DNA of 64,000 nucleotides, from the NCBI RefSeq assembly GCF_003285005.1, contig NZ_QMFA01000017.1, positions 1 through 64,000 on the forward strand, read 5' to 3'. The notes beneath the pieces were generated by a model that saw nothing but the letters and a program-made list of their open reading frames with translations, was not told the origin of the DNA and did no database searches. A program made the translations under genes and the position numbers. The DNA comes from Paenibacillus sp. YN15 (lineage in GTDB: Bacteria; Bacillota; Bacilli; Paenibacillales; NBRC-103111). Below, piece after piece: positions 1 through 8,374 of the stretch (positions are counted from its first letter, which is position 1; every line of letters begins with the position of its first letter).

Positions 1-99
1 TTGGCTACTCTTTTTTTATTCTCATGTACACGGATTTCCCGTGGTAAGCTCGATGCAACGCTAGTGATCTATGTATCGCTATTTGACTATAGGTGAGCA

Positions 100-250
100 T
101 GTTTTAAATCTAACGAATCGTGGCACCGCTATTTGTCCGAATTTGCGCCGAAATGCGTTCAAACGGGCAAATAACGCGATATAGATTCGTTAGATTTTTT
201 TTCATGCCCGTTTTCGCGAAATAGCGTGAGAGAGATTCGTTAGCCAGATT
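100..250. repeat. Inverted-repeat cluster with TAACGAATC motifs
   Basis: An AAATCTAACGAATC arm at 106-119 is matched in inverse by GATTCGTTAGATTT at 184-197, and a further GATTCGTTAG copy lies at 234-243. CGCTATTT and AAATAGCG half-sites are interspersed. The first 268 bases hold no gene that I can support. The cluster resembles the CGCTATT-type intergenic repeats seen at 9.1, 37.6 and 46.9 kb. Function is unknown. Confidence 0.6.
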
Positions 251-355
251 CGGCTTGTCCTCAGACGTATGCTTCCGAATATGTATTCACCTTGGCGTAC
301 TTTTCGGACAGCCCCTTTCTGGCTTCGATTAATTCTTTACCCGGGAGGAGATATT

Positions 356-478
356 GTGAAAAAAAACATCTTGCTGATCGTGATGGTCATATTATTTCAT
401 TTAGTCAGCGGCTGCACTCCAGCACCAGAAGAGCAACAAACCATAGATTCAAAGGTATTATACAGATCTCAACCTTAA
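356..478 (+). CDS. Small predicted lipoprotein (40 aa)
   Basis: A GTG start at 356 follows a GGGAGGAG ribosome binding site at 343-350 with good spacing. The 40-residue product begins with two lysines, has a hydrophobic stretch and then the lipobox Val-Ser-Gly-Cys, so the mature peptide would be only about 20 residues anchored by a lipidated cysteine. Nothing in the tail (acidic, Gln-rich) suggests a function. A hairpin with a T-run follows. An ATG further upstream at 269 would give a longer N-terminus without the normal signal layout and is not preferred. Whether it is expressed or is the remnant of a longer lipoprotein is open. Confidence 0.5.
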   Translation: MKKNILLIVMVILFHLVSGCTPAPEEQQTIDSKVLYRSQP

Positions 479-498
479 TTATACGAAAACAAGCAAAT

Positions 499-527
499 CG
501 CGGCGAGGGTTATCCCTGCGCCGATTT
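499..527 (+). terminator. Possible intrinsic terminator
   Basis: A GC-rich imperfect hairpin with arms around GGCGAGGG and CCCTGCGCC and loop TTAT is followed by a short T-run. It lies between the small lipoprotein gene and the convergent AraC gene. The stem needs bulges, so confidence is limited. Confidence 0.4.
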
Positions 528-554
528 TTGTCTTTTGCTCCTTCCGCATAAGCC

Positions 555-1379
555 CTAAATCCGGTACGCCTTGCGGTACGCGGAGGGACTCATGCCCATC
601 TTTCTGGTAAAAATCCGGCTTAAGTAAAAGCCGGTTTCATAGCCGCAGGCTTCCGCTATTGTCTCAAGGCTGAAGGTGGTGCCGGTCAGCAGGCTGCAGG
701 CATGGCGCATCCGCAGCTCCAGCACATGCTCCGAGGGGCTAACTCCGAACACCGCTTTGTAGCGGCGGGTCAGCTGCACAGGGGTCAGACCCAGCCGTTC
801 CGCCAGGCGGCCCAGGCTAAGGGGTGTACAGGCCTCCTCCTGGATGATGCGGCCAGCCAGATCCATGACAGGATCATCGGGAAAACGGGGACCGCCCTGG
901 TTGAGGCCCGCGGGAGCGGACTGGAGACCCTCGTACGCTACCTGCTTCCAGAGATCCTTCAGCAGATGGTCCGCCCAGGGCCTCGCCCAAGGACCCGAGG
1001 ACATGACGGCGCTGCGCAGGTGCCCGAAGGTATTGAAGAGACGTTGAGTATCCACAACCTCCAGCTTGTATCCGTCCAAACCCGGCAGCTCCATCACCTT
1101 GGCCCCGTCCGCTCCAATGAAGGAGAAGGCCAAAAAGTGGAAGCTTAAGGGCTCCGTGACCCGCCTGCCAAAATCCGTTTCCGGCGGGCATAAAACAAGC
1201 TCCGCCAGCTTGGCGGACCCACGGCAGCCGAGAATGTCATACTCGAATTTTCCGCCTGTAACGGCAAACATGGTCCAGTGGGCATACCGGTCGGAATCCA
1301 GCAGGAATTTCTCCTTCTGGTGCCAATAATGATGATGCTCCAGCACCGGAGCCAGCTCCCACCAGGTTTCTGCGGCCAT
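555..1379 (-). CDS. AraC family transcriptional regulator
   Basis: A DNA-binding regulator of 274 residues. The C-terminal third carries the two helix-turn-helix units of the AraC/XylS family (LSLGRLAERLGLTPVQLTRR, then SLETIAEACGYETGFYLSRI) and the usual final M-G-M-S-P-S-A-Y-R motif. The N-terminal part is a His-rich cupin-like sensor region with no recognised ligand. The start at 1379 is chosen because GGGAGG lies 8 bases upstream; a longer frame to 1532 would overlap the transporter gene. It follows the MFS gene by 35 bp on the same strand, so the two probably form an operon and the regulator probably controls the transporter. Confidence 0.85.
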   Translation of the reverse strand: MAAETWWELAPVLEHHHYWHQKEKFLLDSDRYAHWTMFAVTGGKFEYDILGCRGSAKLAELVLCPPETDFGRRVTEPLSFHFLAFSFIGADGAKVMELPGLDGYKLEVVDTQRLFNTFGHLRSAVMSSGPWARPWADHLLKDLWKQVAYEGLQSAPAGLNQGGPRFPDDPVMDLAGRIIQEEACTPLSLGRLAERLGLTPVQLTRRYKAVFGVSPSEHVLELRMRHACSLLTGTTFSLETIAEACGYETGFYLSRIFTRKMGMSPSAYRKAYRI

Positions 1380-1414
1380 GAACATAACCTCCCGTCCCGT
1401 CTCTTTCGTTTGCT

Positions 1415-2626
1415 TCAGATTTGCCTGGGAGAGGCGGCTTTTCTCCACCACAGAGCAAGCGCCGCCGCAAAAAGGCCAATGCCCCCTCCCAGATAAAACC
1501 CTGCGTCCAGACCAAAACCTTCGTTCAGCCATCCGGCGATAAACGGGCCGGCGAACATGCCCAAGGCGTAAACAGCCTGGTAGAAGCCCATGGCGGTGGC
1601 CCGTTTGGCCGGCTCAATCTCCTGAATGGCCAGCCCCAAGAGAAGCGGCAAATGCAGACCCTGGGCAAAGCCGTTCACCGCCTGAGTCAGGCATAAAAGG
1701 GCGAATCCGGGCACGAAGGGAATTGCCAGGGTACAGACGGCGCTTAAAGCGAAGCCGGCAAAGGCCACATTCCATGGACCAAACCGGGGGGCCAAAACCT
1801 TCCCGGACAAAATGGAGGTTACGGCATGGGGGATCATGAAGCATACGCTTAGGAAGGTAAGCCCGCTTTTGCTGGCCCCCAGAAGAAGCGCTTGGGACGG
1901 CGTAAACCCGAACATGGTAATAAAAAGGATACTATGGGCCAGAATGGATAAGGCGGATACCTTCAGCAGCATGTGATTTTTGATCACGCTGCCCAGATCC
2001 TTCACCCGCATGGGCGCGCGGCTCTGTTGGGCAGGCGCTTCATACACGGCAAAAGCCAAGGCGAAGCCGGCAACCCCCGCCGTTCCGCCGGCCAGAAAGA
2101 CGGAGGACCAGCCCAACCCGTCGGCCAGGAACCCGGAGAGGGCCATGCCGATGAGCTGGCCGGTGACGGTCAGGAAGCTGATGGTGCCCATGGCCCGGGT
2201 GGCCTGCTCCGGCGGATAGTAGGCGGCGAACAGCACGGTGAAGCCTACCCAGGCGGAGGCGGAAACTCCCGCCACGGAGCGGGCGAGGAGCGGCCACAGC
2301 CAATGGCCGGGGATGAGAAACATCAGGCAGCTGGCGGTGGCTGCGGCAAAGCCAAGAAACAAGAATGGCTTTCGTTTGCCCAGCTTATCCGAGTATATTC
2401 CAAGGGGCAGCCGGATAAGAATCTGCATGAACCCATAGCTGCCCAGAATAATGCCGATGACGCTGAAGGAGTAGCTTTTGCCCTCCAGATAAGGGGAGAG
2501 GACAGGCACATACGTATACATGCTGACCCAGTACAGAATGGTTGCAGCGCAAAATATGGACAGCCTGCGGCGGCTGACAGCGCTTTGCGGCCGGTTTTGC
2601 TCCAGCCGGGAAACGGTTGCGGACAT
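1415..2626 (-). CDS. MFS family transporter
   Basis: A 403-residue major facilitator with about 12 predicted membrane segments. The G-x-x-x-D-x-x-G-K-R-K loop between helices 2 and 3 (GIYSDKLGKRKPFLF) is present, and the C-terminal half has matching helices. The overall type is the drug:H+ antiporter or sugar-efflux group; the substrate cannot be read from sequence. An AAGGAG site lies about 10 bases before the ATG. It is the first gene of a two-gene unit with the AraC regulator downstream, so induction by the exported compound is plausible. Confidence 0.85.
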   Translation of the reverse strand: MSATVSRLEQNRPQSAVSRRRLSIFCAATILYWVSMYTYVPVLSPYLEGKSYSFSVIGIILGSYGFMQILIRLPLGIYSDKLGKRKPFLFLGFAAATASCLMFLIPGHWLWPLLARSVAGVSASAWVGFTVLFAAYYPPEQATRAMGTISFLTVTGQLIGMALSGFLADGLGWSSVFLAGGTAGVAGFALAFAVYEAPAQQSRAPMRVKDLGSVIKNHMLLKVSALSILAHSILFITMFGFTPSQALLLGASKSGLTFLSVCFMIPHAVTSILSGKVLAPRFGPWNVAFAGFALSAVCTLAIPFVPGFALLCLTQAVNGFAQGLHLPLLLGLAIQEIEPAKRATAMGFYQAVYALGMFAGPFIAGWLNEGFGLDAGFYLGGGIGLFAAALALWWRKAASPRQI

Positions 2627-2795
2627 GTGAGTGGGGCTCCTTCATGATGAATGTGTTTGTTTCATTTTAACATGGTTTAAGGAAAAGATAAGAAGAAATT
2701 CCTTTCCACCATGTGGAAGATTCACTAAAATGGAAGAGGCTTCTAAGAATATGCCGTATTGGCAGGCGGCAATGTAATCCTATGAAGGAGGAACT

Positions 2796-3725
2796 ATGTC
2801 CAATTCTGCAGCGATTCTTGAATTGCGCAATTTGACCAAGCGCATTGGCGGCAAGACCATTGTGGACCATCTGAGCTTCGATATTCCCCAGGGGGTAGTG
2901 TTTGGCCTGCTGGGTCCCAACGGCGCCGGCAAAACCACCACCATCCGAATGATTACCGGTCTGATCTCCATGACCGAAGGCTCTGTGAAGATCGGCGGAT
3001 TAGATGTAAACTCCCGCTTTGAGGAAGCCATGAAGCTGATGGGCGGCATTGTGGAAAATCCGGAAATGTACAAATATTTGACCGGCTATCAGAACCTGAT
3101 CCACTTTTCCCGGATGCATGAGGGGATCAGCAAGGACAGGCTGCAGGAGGTTATTGATCTGGTGGGTTTGGGCAACCGGATTCACGATAAGGTGAAGCGG
3201 TATTCCCTGGGCATGAGGCAGCGGCTGGGGGTGGCCCAGGCGATTATGCACCGCCCCAAGCTGCTGATTCTCGATGAACCCACCAACGGCCTGGACCCTG
3301 CGGGTATCCGCGAGCTGCGGGATTACCTGCGGCGGCTGGCCAAGGATGAGGGGATTACGGTGCTGGTTTCGAGCCACTTGCTGTCCGAGATGGAGCTGAT
3401 GTGCGACCGGGTGGCGGTGATCCAGACCGGCAAGCTGGTGGATATTCAGGAGATGGGGGATATTACCCGGGCGGAGGGCGCAGGGCATGTCCGGTTCGAG
3501 ATTTCCCTGCCGGCCGAAGGGGCGGCGGCGGTTGGCCGCCTGTATCCGGAGGCGAAGGTGCTGGCGGACACCGCCGGATTCGAAGCCATTCTGGAACGGG
3601 AGGAAATTCCGGTCATTATCGAGCACCTGGTGAAGGAGGGCTTCCGCATATACGGCGTGAAGGCCAGCGGCAGGTCGTTGGAGGATAAATTCTTGGAAAT
3701 GACGGGGAGTGGACAAATTGAGTAG
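2796..3725 (+). CDS. ABC transporter ATP-binding protein (BcrA-like)
   Basis: A 309-residue ATPase subunit of an ABC exporter. The Walker A motif GPNGAGKTT is at residues 40-48, the signature SLGMRQR near 136, the Walker B region ILDEPTNGLD near 158-167, and the switch histidine in SSHLLSEME follows. The C-terminal 80 residues form the extra domain typical of the bacitracin/lantibiotic-export BcrA and NatA group. A GAAGGAGG site precedes the ATG. The next gene overlaps its last codons and encodes the membrane partner, so the two make one exporter. Peptide antibiotic resistance is a family-based guess. Confidence 0.88.
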   Translation: MSNSAAILELRNLTKRIGGKTIVDHLSFDIPQGVVFGLLGPNGAGKTTTIRMITGLISMTEGSVKIGGLDVNSRFEEAMKLMGGIVENPEMYKYLTGYQNLIHFSRMHEGISKDRLQEVIDLVGLGNRIHDKVKRYSLGMRQRLGVAQAIMHRPKLLILDEPTNGLDPAGIRELRDYLRRLAKDEGITVLVSSHLLSEMELMCDRVAVIQTGKLVDIQEMGDITRAEGAGHVRFEISLPAEGAAAVGRLYPEAKVLADTAGFEAILEREEIPVIIEHLVKEGFRIYGVKASGRSLEDKFLEMTGSGQIE

Positions 3726-4680
3726 AATGCGCCCTTTGGTGATGAATGAAAATATGAAAATCTACCGCCGCCCGCGGACCTGGGTCATGCTGGGAATTGT
3801 GCTGGCGATTCTGTTGGCCTCCGTGGTGATCAACAAAATCTATGAGCGGCCCTCCTCCGAGGAGGGGCAGGATTACCGCCAGCGGCTGGAGCAGCGGATT
3901 ACAAGCATGGAATCCCAGCTCAATGACGCCAATTTCGCTGCGGATGCGGAATACACCAAATACCTGAAGGATACGGTGTTGGTCGCCAAATATGCGCTGG
4001 AGCATAATTGGGATACGGAAAAAGAGACCCTGTGGAGCACGGTGATGTTTTCCTCCAATCTCATTCAGCTTTTGTCCATTTTTACCATTGTCATTGCCGC
4101 GGATATCGTGGCAGGGGAGTTTGCCGGAGGGACCATCAAGCTGCTGCTGATCCGTCCCGTCAGGCGCTGGAAGATTCTTTTGTCCAAATATTTATCCACC
4201 CTATTGTTCGCCCTGTTCGGACTCCTGCTGATGCTGGTGAGCGCCATGATCATCGGTGCGGCGGCTTATGGCGTGGATGGCTTCAGCATCCCGTTTCTGG
4301 CGGTGAAGAACGGGGTTGTGGTGGAGCGCAGCATGTTCCTGCAAAGTTTGGTGAACTACGGCTATGAATGTGTCAGCCTGATTATGATGGTTACCTTCGC
4401 CTTTATGATTTCGTCGGCATTCCGCAGCTCATCCATGGCCATCGGCCTGTCCCTGGGCCTGATGTTCCTGGGCAACATGATTACGGCTATACTGCAGCGT
4501 TACGACTGGATCAAATATTTCCTGTTCTCCAACCTGAACCTGCGGCAATATACGGCAGGGCAGACACCGGTGGTGGAAGGGATGACCATGGGCTTTTCCA
4601 TCGTGATGCTCGTTTTATACTTCGCCGCCTTCATGGCTGTCGCCTGGAGCCTATTTACCAAGCGGGATGTCACCGCCTGA
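3718..4680 (+). CDS. ABC-2 type transporter permease (BcrB-like)
   Basis: The membrane half of the exporter, 320 residues. There is one N-terminal membrane segment (VMLGIVLAILLASVV), a large external loop with a charged coil, then five hydrophobic segments, as in the ABC-2 permeases paired with BcrA-type ATPases. The sequence F-A-G-G-T-I-K-L-L-L-I-R-P is the conserved cytoplasmic coupling motif. The TTG at 3718 is preferred because GGGGAG at 3704-3709 lies 8 bases upstream; a GTG at 3709 would sit inside that site. It overlaps the ATPase gene by 8 bases, suggesting translational coupling. Confidence 0.85.
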   Translation: MSRMRPLVMNENMKIYRRPRTWVMLGIVLAILLASVVINKIYERPSSEEGQDYRQRLEQRITSMESQLNDANFAADAEYTKYLKDTVLVAKYALEHNWDTEKETLWSTVMFSSNLIQLLSIFTIVIAADIVAGEFAGGTIKLLLIRPVRRWKILLSKYLSTLLFALFGLLLMLVSAMIIGAAAYGVDGFSIPFLAVKNGVVVERSMFLQSLVNYGYECVSLIMMVTFAFMISSAFRSSSMAIGLSLGLMFLGNMITAILQRYDWIKYFLFSNLNLRQYTAGQTPVVEGMTMGFSIVMLVLYFAAFMAVAWSLFTKRDVTA

Positions 4681-4699
4681 TCCGCTTCTCCCGCGCAAG

Positions 4700-4727
4700 C
4701 CTTCATCCTCAGGGTGAAGGTTTTTTT
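4700..4727 (+). terminator. Intrinsic terminator after ABC exporter genes
   Basis: Arms CCTTCATCCT (4700-4709) and AGGGTGAAGG (4711-4720) form a hairpin followed directly by seven T. It ends the BcrAB-like operon. Confidence 0.8.
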
Positions 4728-4815
4728 GTTCAACCGGAATCCGTTCTCCTTTTTTCGTCCTTCCGCCGTGATGTCTGCGAGGGGTTGCCGGGGATAGGCT
4801 GGCCAGGCTGTTGTT

Positions 4816-5006
4816 ACGGAACTGTACGACTCTTATGGGGGTGAAAACAGGAGTGTGGAGGGAATAACGGAACTAGGAAACCGTTCCATTCCTGATTGGG
4901 CGAAAATAGGGCGGAAATCAGGCGGCGGCGGGGAATAAGGGTTTCTCATTTCCGTAAAAGCGGGAAAAAGCGGCAAAAGCCGCTTTTAAGAGTCGCAGAG
5001 TTCCGT
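4816..5006. repeat. Nested palindromic intergenic repeat, copy A
   Basis: An element of about 190 bp with an outer inverted repeat (ACGGAACTGTACGACTCTTA at 4816-4835 against TTAAGAGTCGCAGAGTTCCG at 4986-5005) and an inner one (ACGGAACTAGGAAACCG at 4867-4883 against the GGGTTTCTCATTTCCGT region ending at 4955). The centre carries GCGAAAATAGGGCGGAAAT. Related copies lie at 23866, 46685 and 59046. No coding sequence is visible inside it. Confidence 0.8.
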
Positions 5007-5139
5007 TGCGCTCTCCCCTTCTTCCTTAATCCCTATTATTGCGAAGGGAATCTTCGTATTCAAAAAATGGTTATTCAGGTATACTGGAGGGGCTTGCAAT
5101 CCATCTTTTGCCTGAGCCAGGGTGTGAGGAGAAGCTGAA

Positions 5140-5769
5140 ATGCACATCAGAGGAATTATTCTTGAGGGGTATTCCAATTCGGGGAAAACCTCATTGTTGA
5201 AAGCATTAAAGCTGATGCTTTCCCAGGATGAGGGTGCAGAACGAAGCCTTGTTGTACTGGGAGAGCATTATTCCCAGATTTTAAATGATGTAAATGGCGA
5301 ATTTGTTTCCTTAGGCAGGCTTGAGCATGTTAAGCTGCTGCAAGAAAGAGCGGATATGCTGAAAAAGTTAAACGAATGGGCTGTCGGGTTAGGTCCCTTT
5401 TCCCGCCGGTCCCGGGGATTGTTTTTCATCCTTGAACGATTTCATTTAAACCACAGAGCGGCCTTCAGCAATTCGCTGGACAAAACCATTGAAGCATTGG
5501 AGCAGAGTTTAATTGAGCTGGGGGCGAAATGCGTACTGTTGACCGTTTCTGACGCGATTGTTGAGGAACGGATCATGAGCAGGGACGCCGGCTTATGGAA
5601 GGGAAAATCACAGGAAGAGATTACCAAAGCGTGCCGGGATTTAATTGATACTCAAAACCTGTTAAGAGAACAGGCCCGGATATCGAAGGTGCCCACAATG
5701 GAGCTTAATACCGATGCCAGAGAATGGGAGAAATATGCAAAAGAAATCATGGAATACGTTGATTCTTAA
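5140..5769 (+). CDS. P-loop nucleotide kinase-like protein
   Basis: A 209-residue soluble protein with a P-loop at residues 10-17 (GYSNSGKT) right at the N-terminus, as in thymidylate and deoxynucleoside kinases and related AAA-type ATPases. A later F-F-I-L-E-R-F-H segment fits a D/E-R-x substrate-loop position, and the region around 144-160 (ERIMSRDAGLWKG) resembles a lid. The true substrate is unknown. AGGAGA lies 10 bases before the ATG. It stands alone between repeat copy A and the capA-like gene. The AT-rich third codon positions differ mildly from the GC-rich genes around it. Confidence 0.65.
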   Translation: MHIRGIILEGYSNSGKTSLLKALKLMLSQDEGAERSLVVLGEHYSQILNDVNGEFVSLGRLEHVKLLQERADMLKKLNEWAVGLGPFSRRSRGLFFILERFHLNHRAAFSNSLDKTIEALEQSLIELGAKCVLLTVSDAIVEERIMSRDAGLWKGKSQEEITKACRDLIDTQNLLREQARISKVPTMELNTDAREWEKYAKEIMEYVDS

Positions 5770-5858
5770 GCAGTATATTGCAACGAGGGCAATAAAGCCG
5801 TAGTTTGATTTTTGGCGTTGGCTTTTGCCGGCGGAAGTCCCGCAATCGGTTCCGCTTT

Positions 5859-5867
5859 TGATATAAT
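5859..5867 (+). promoter_or_regulatory. Extended -10 promoter before the CapA-like gene
   Basis: TGATATAAT matches the extended -10 consensus TGnTATAAT. No good -35 hexamer is visible. The start would be near 5874, giving a leader of about 70 bases before the TTG start at 5947. Confidence 0.5.
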
Positions 5868-5946
5868 GGAAGAATCCGGCCATTGCGGCCAAAATTCCTG
5901 CTTTTCAGAGTAAAGCGCGTTTTAGCAGAAGGAGCTGGAAGGAGAA

Positions 5947-7248
5947 TTGGAAAAGTCACGTCTTGAACAGCAGCGCCAGCGGCGCAAGGCACAGCAGAAA
6001 CGGATGAAAACGGGAGCTATTGCCGCTGCTGCGCTTGTGCTCTTAGGCGCATCGGTTTGGCTGGGGCAGGGACTGATCCGCCGGAACGCAGCGGACACTG
6101 GGTCCGCTGTAGGAGCGTCTGCAGCTCCATCCGGCGCCCCCGGAAAGAGCGCTGCTCCGCCAACTGTCCAAGCCACATCATCACCCAAAGCGGGCCCGTC
6201 GGCATCTGCGGCGGGGGCTGGCGCAGGAGCGGCAACCGCTCCTGTTTCCACGGCTTCCGGCAGGGCCACGGCGCCCCCCTCTCCCGGAACGGGGCCGAAG
6301 GTGAGTTTGGCCTTTACAGGAGATGTTATTTTCGCCGGAAATGTAGAGACCATCCTCAAAACCAACGGGTATGATTACCCTTACCGGGAGATCGCGGAGC
6401 TGCTCCAGAAGCCGGATTTCACCATTGCCAATTTGGAAACCCCCATTACCATCCGGGGCGAGCAGCAGCAGAAGCAATACACCTACCGTTCCAGCCCCGA
6501 TGCCCTTCCGGCTTTTAAGGAGGCGGGCTTCGATGTGGTGAACTTGGCCAACAACCATATTCTCGATTACGGCCAGGACGGCCTTTTGGATACGCTGAAG
6601 GCATTGGATGGAGCGAAGCTTTTGCATACGGGGGCGGGAAAAAACCTGGAGGAAGCATACCGGCCGGTTATTGTGGAGAAGAACGGCATCAAGATTGCTT
6701 TTTTGGGCTTCAGCCACAAGGTGCCGGATAATTCCTGGAAAGCGGGGGTGAACCATCCGGGCACCACCCAGCTTTATGATCCCAAGCAGGCCATCAAGAC
6801 CATTCAGGAAACCAATGAGCAGGCCGATCTGGTGGTGGTGATGGCCCACTGGGGAGAGGAAAGGGCGGAGAAGCCCTTGGAGGAGCACCGCAAAATGGCC
6901 CGTTCCTTCATCGACGCCGGGGCCGATCTGATCATCGGCACCCATCCCCATGTGCTGCAGGGCCTAGAAACCTATCAGGGCAAATGGATTGCCTACAGTC
7001 TGGGCAATTTCCTGTTTACCACCAATGACCATGCGCCTTCTTGGGAGACGGCGGTGCTCCAGGCGGATTGCAGCAAGGAGGGGGCCTGCGGCATTACCCT
7101 TACCCCTTTGTGGAACCAATATGCCCATCTGAAAAAAATGGAGGACGCCGACGCCCAAACGCTGTTCCGGCGGCTGGAAAAGGTTTCTTACGGCGTTGGC
7201 ATCACCGCCGACGGCCGGGTGCAGGAGAAGGCCGGCTCCGGGTCCTGA
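5947..7248 (+). CDS. CapA family protein (PGA_cap metallophosphoesterase-like)
   Basis: A 433-residue membrane-anchored protein. A basic N-terminus is followed by one membrane helix (about residues 22-44), a Ser/Ala/Pro/Gly linker to about 117, and then the CapA/PgsA domain. Family motifs are present: FTGDVIFAGN, IANLETPIT, VNLANNHILDYG, VVMAHWGEE and DLIIGTHPHVLQGLE. This domain acts outside the cell in making or retaining poly-gamma-glutamate or a similar polymer, but no capB/capC homologue is nearby, so its polymer is unknown. TTG is used as start, with GGAG just upstream. The next gene encodes a secreted polysaccharide deacetylase, suggesting a shared envelope role. Confidence 0.82.
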   Translation: MEKSRLEQQRQRRKAQQKRMKTGAIAAAALVLLGASVWLGQGLIRRNAADTGSAVGASAAPSGAPGKSAAPPTVQATSSPKAGPSASAAGAGAGAATAPVSTASGRATAPPSPGTGPKVSLAFTGDVIFAGNVETILKTNGYDYPYREIAELLQKPDFTIANLETPITIRGEQQQKQYTYRSSPDALPAFKEAGFDVVNLANNHILDYGQDGLLDTLKALDGAKLLHTGAGKNLEEAYRPVIVEKNGIKIAFLGFSHKVPDNSWKAGVNHPGTTQLYDPKQAIKTIQETNEQADLVVVMAHWGEERAEKPLEEHRKMARSFIDAGADLIIGTHPHVLQGLETYQGKWIAYSLGNFLFTTNDHAPSWETAVLQADCSKEGACGITLTPLWNQYAHLKKMEDADAQTLFRRLEKVSYGVGITADGRVQEKAGSGS

Positions 7249-7351
7249 CGGGGGCTTGGGCTGATGGGAGAACTTGCATCATTTGGCAGCCATAATCCTC
7301 AAGCGGCAATCCATACTAACAGCAAGACCTTCATCAGGAGGAGACTTGCAG

Positions 7352-8332
7352 ATGTGGACATCACGATTCCTGAGGATTGCTGTTAGTGTGGGCTTGTGCG
7401 CCGCCATGGCGGCCGGCTGCGGGCAGACGGGAGCCGGGCCTGCAGGCCGCCCCGGCTCCGGGGAAGGGCAGGCCGCGGCGGAGCCGCCCGCGGCCGTGCC
7501 CGGGCCATCGCCCGCCTGGTTCCGCGCAGCAGGCGGGCGGGGGGATGCGGTCCGGCCCATGGAGGCGGACCGGCTTGCAGTGGACCGGCCGGCGGAGCCT
7601 GAGCCGCCGGCCGCTACCGCCGGGCCCCCTGTGGCGGGGCCCGGAGAGCTGCGCGGGGCGGGCGCTGCCGCCCCGGCCCCCGGCGGTGCTGCGGATGCCA
7701 TGCGCACCGCTTACTTGACCTTCGACGACGGCCCTTCGGGACTGACGCCGCGGATTCTTGACATCCTGCGCCGGGAGAACATCCGGGCTACCTTCTTCGT
7801 CATCGGGGCCGGGCTGGAGCAGCACAGCGAGCTGATCCGGCAGATGGCGGCGGAAGGGCATGTGCTGGGGAACCATACCTATTCCCATAATTATGCCCGT
7901 CTGTACCGCAGCGAGGAAGCTTTTATGGAGGATGTGCGCAAGCTGGACCGGGCGCTTCTTGAGCTTACCGGCACGGCTTCTGAGCTGATCCGCTTCCCCG
8001 GAGGCTCCAACACCAGGCTGGGCCGGGCAAAAGGAAGCCCATGGATGATGCCGCGGCTGGTCCGGCGGGTACAGGAGGAAGGGTACCAGTATTTTGACTG
8101 GAACGTCTCCTCCACGGACGCCGCCCAGGCGGTGCAGCCCAAGGAGGAGATTGTCGGCGCGGTGCTGTCCGCCGCGGCCAAGAAGCGGACCATTATCGTG
8201 CTGATGCATGACGCCCAGGGCAAAACCACCACCGTCGAGGCATTGCCCGAGGTGATCCGCGGCCTGCGGGAGATGGGCTTCCGCTTTGATGTGCTGCATA
8301 AGGATAGCCTTTCCATCCATTTTTTGGAGTAA
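7352..8332 (+). CDS. Lipoprotein polysaccharide deacetylase (NodB domain)
   Basis: A 326-residue exported enzyme. The signal ends in the lipobox Ala-Ala-Gly-Cys. A very GC-rich Ala/Pro/Gly linker of about 90 residues follows, then a carbohydrate esterase family 4 domain with all five motifs: TFDDGP at 123-128 (catalytic base and metal Asp), HTYSH with the metal histidines at 175 and 179, RFPGGS, the D-W-N-V-S-S-T-D-A strand, and VLMHD. The metal triad D-H-H looks complete. Targets are probably N-acetylated cell-wall or capsule sugars. The start at 7352 is chosen for the AGGAGGAG 9 bases upstream; an in-frame ATG at 7274 would hide the signal. Confidence 0.88.
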   Translation: MWTSRFLRIAVSVGLCAAMAAGCGQTGAGPAGRPGSGEGQAAAEPPAAVPGPSPAWFRAAGGRGDAVRPMEADRLAVDRPAEPEPPAATAGPPVAGPGELRGAGAAAPAPGGAADAMRTAYLTFDDGPSGLTPRILDILRRENIRATFFVIGAGLEQHSELIRQMAAEGHVLGNHTYSHNYARLYRSEEAFMEDVRKLDRALLELTGTASELIRFPGGSNTRLGRAKGSPWMMPRLVRRVQEEGYQYFDWNVSSTDAAQAVQPKEEIVGAVLSAAAKKRTIIVLMHDAQGKTTTVEALPEVIRGLREMGFRFDVLHKDSLSIHFLE

Positions 8333-8374
8333 ATTCAGGTACATACCGCTACAGAAAAAAAAGGAGAGGTTGCC

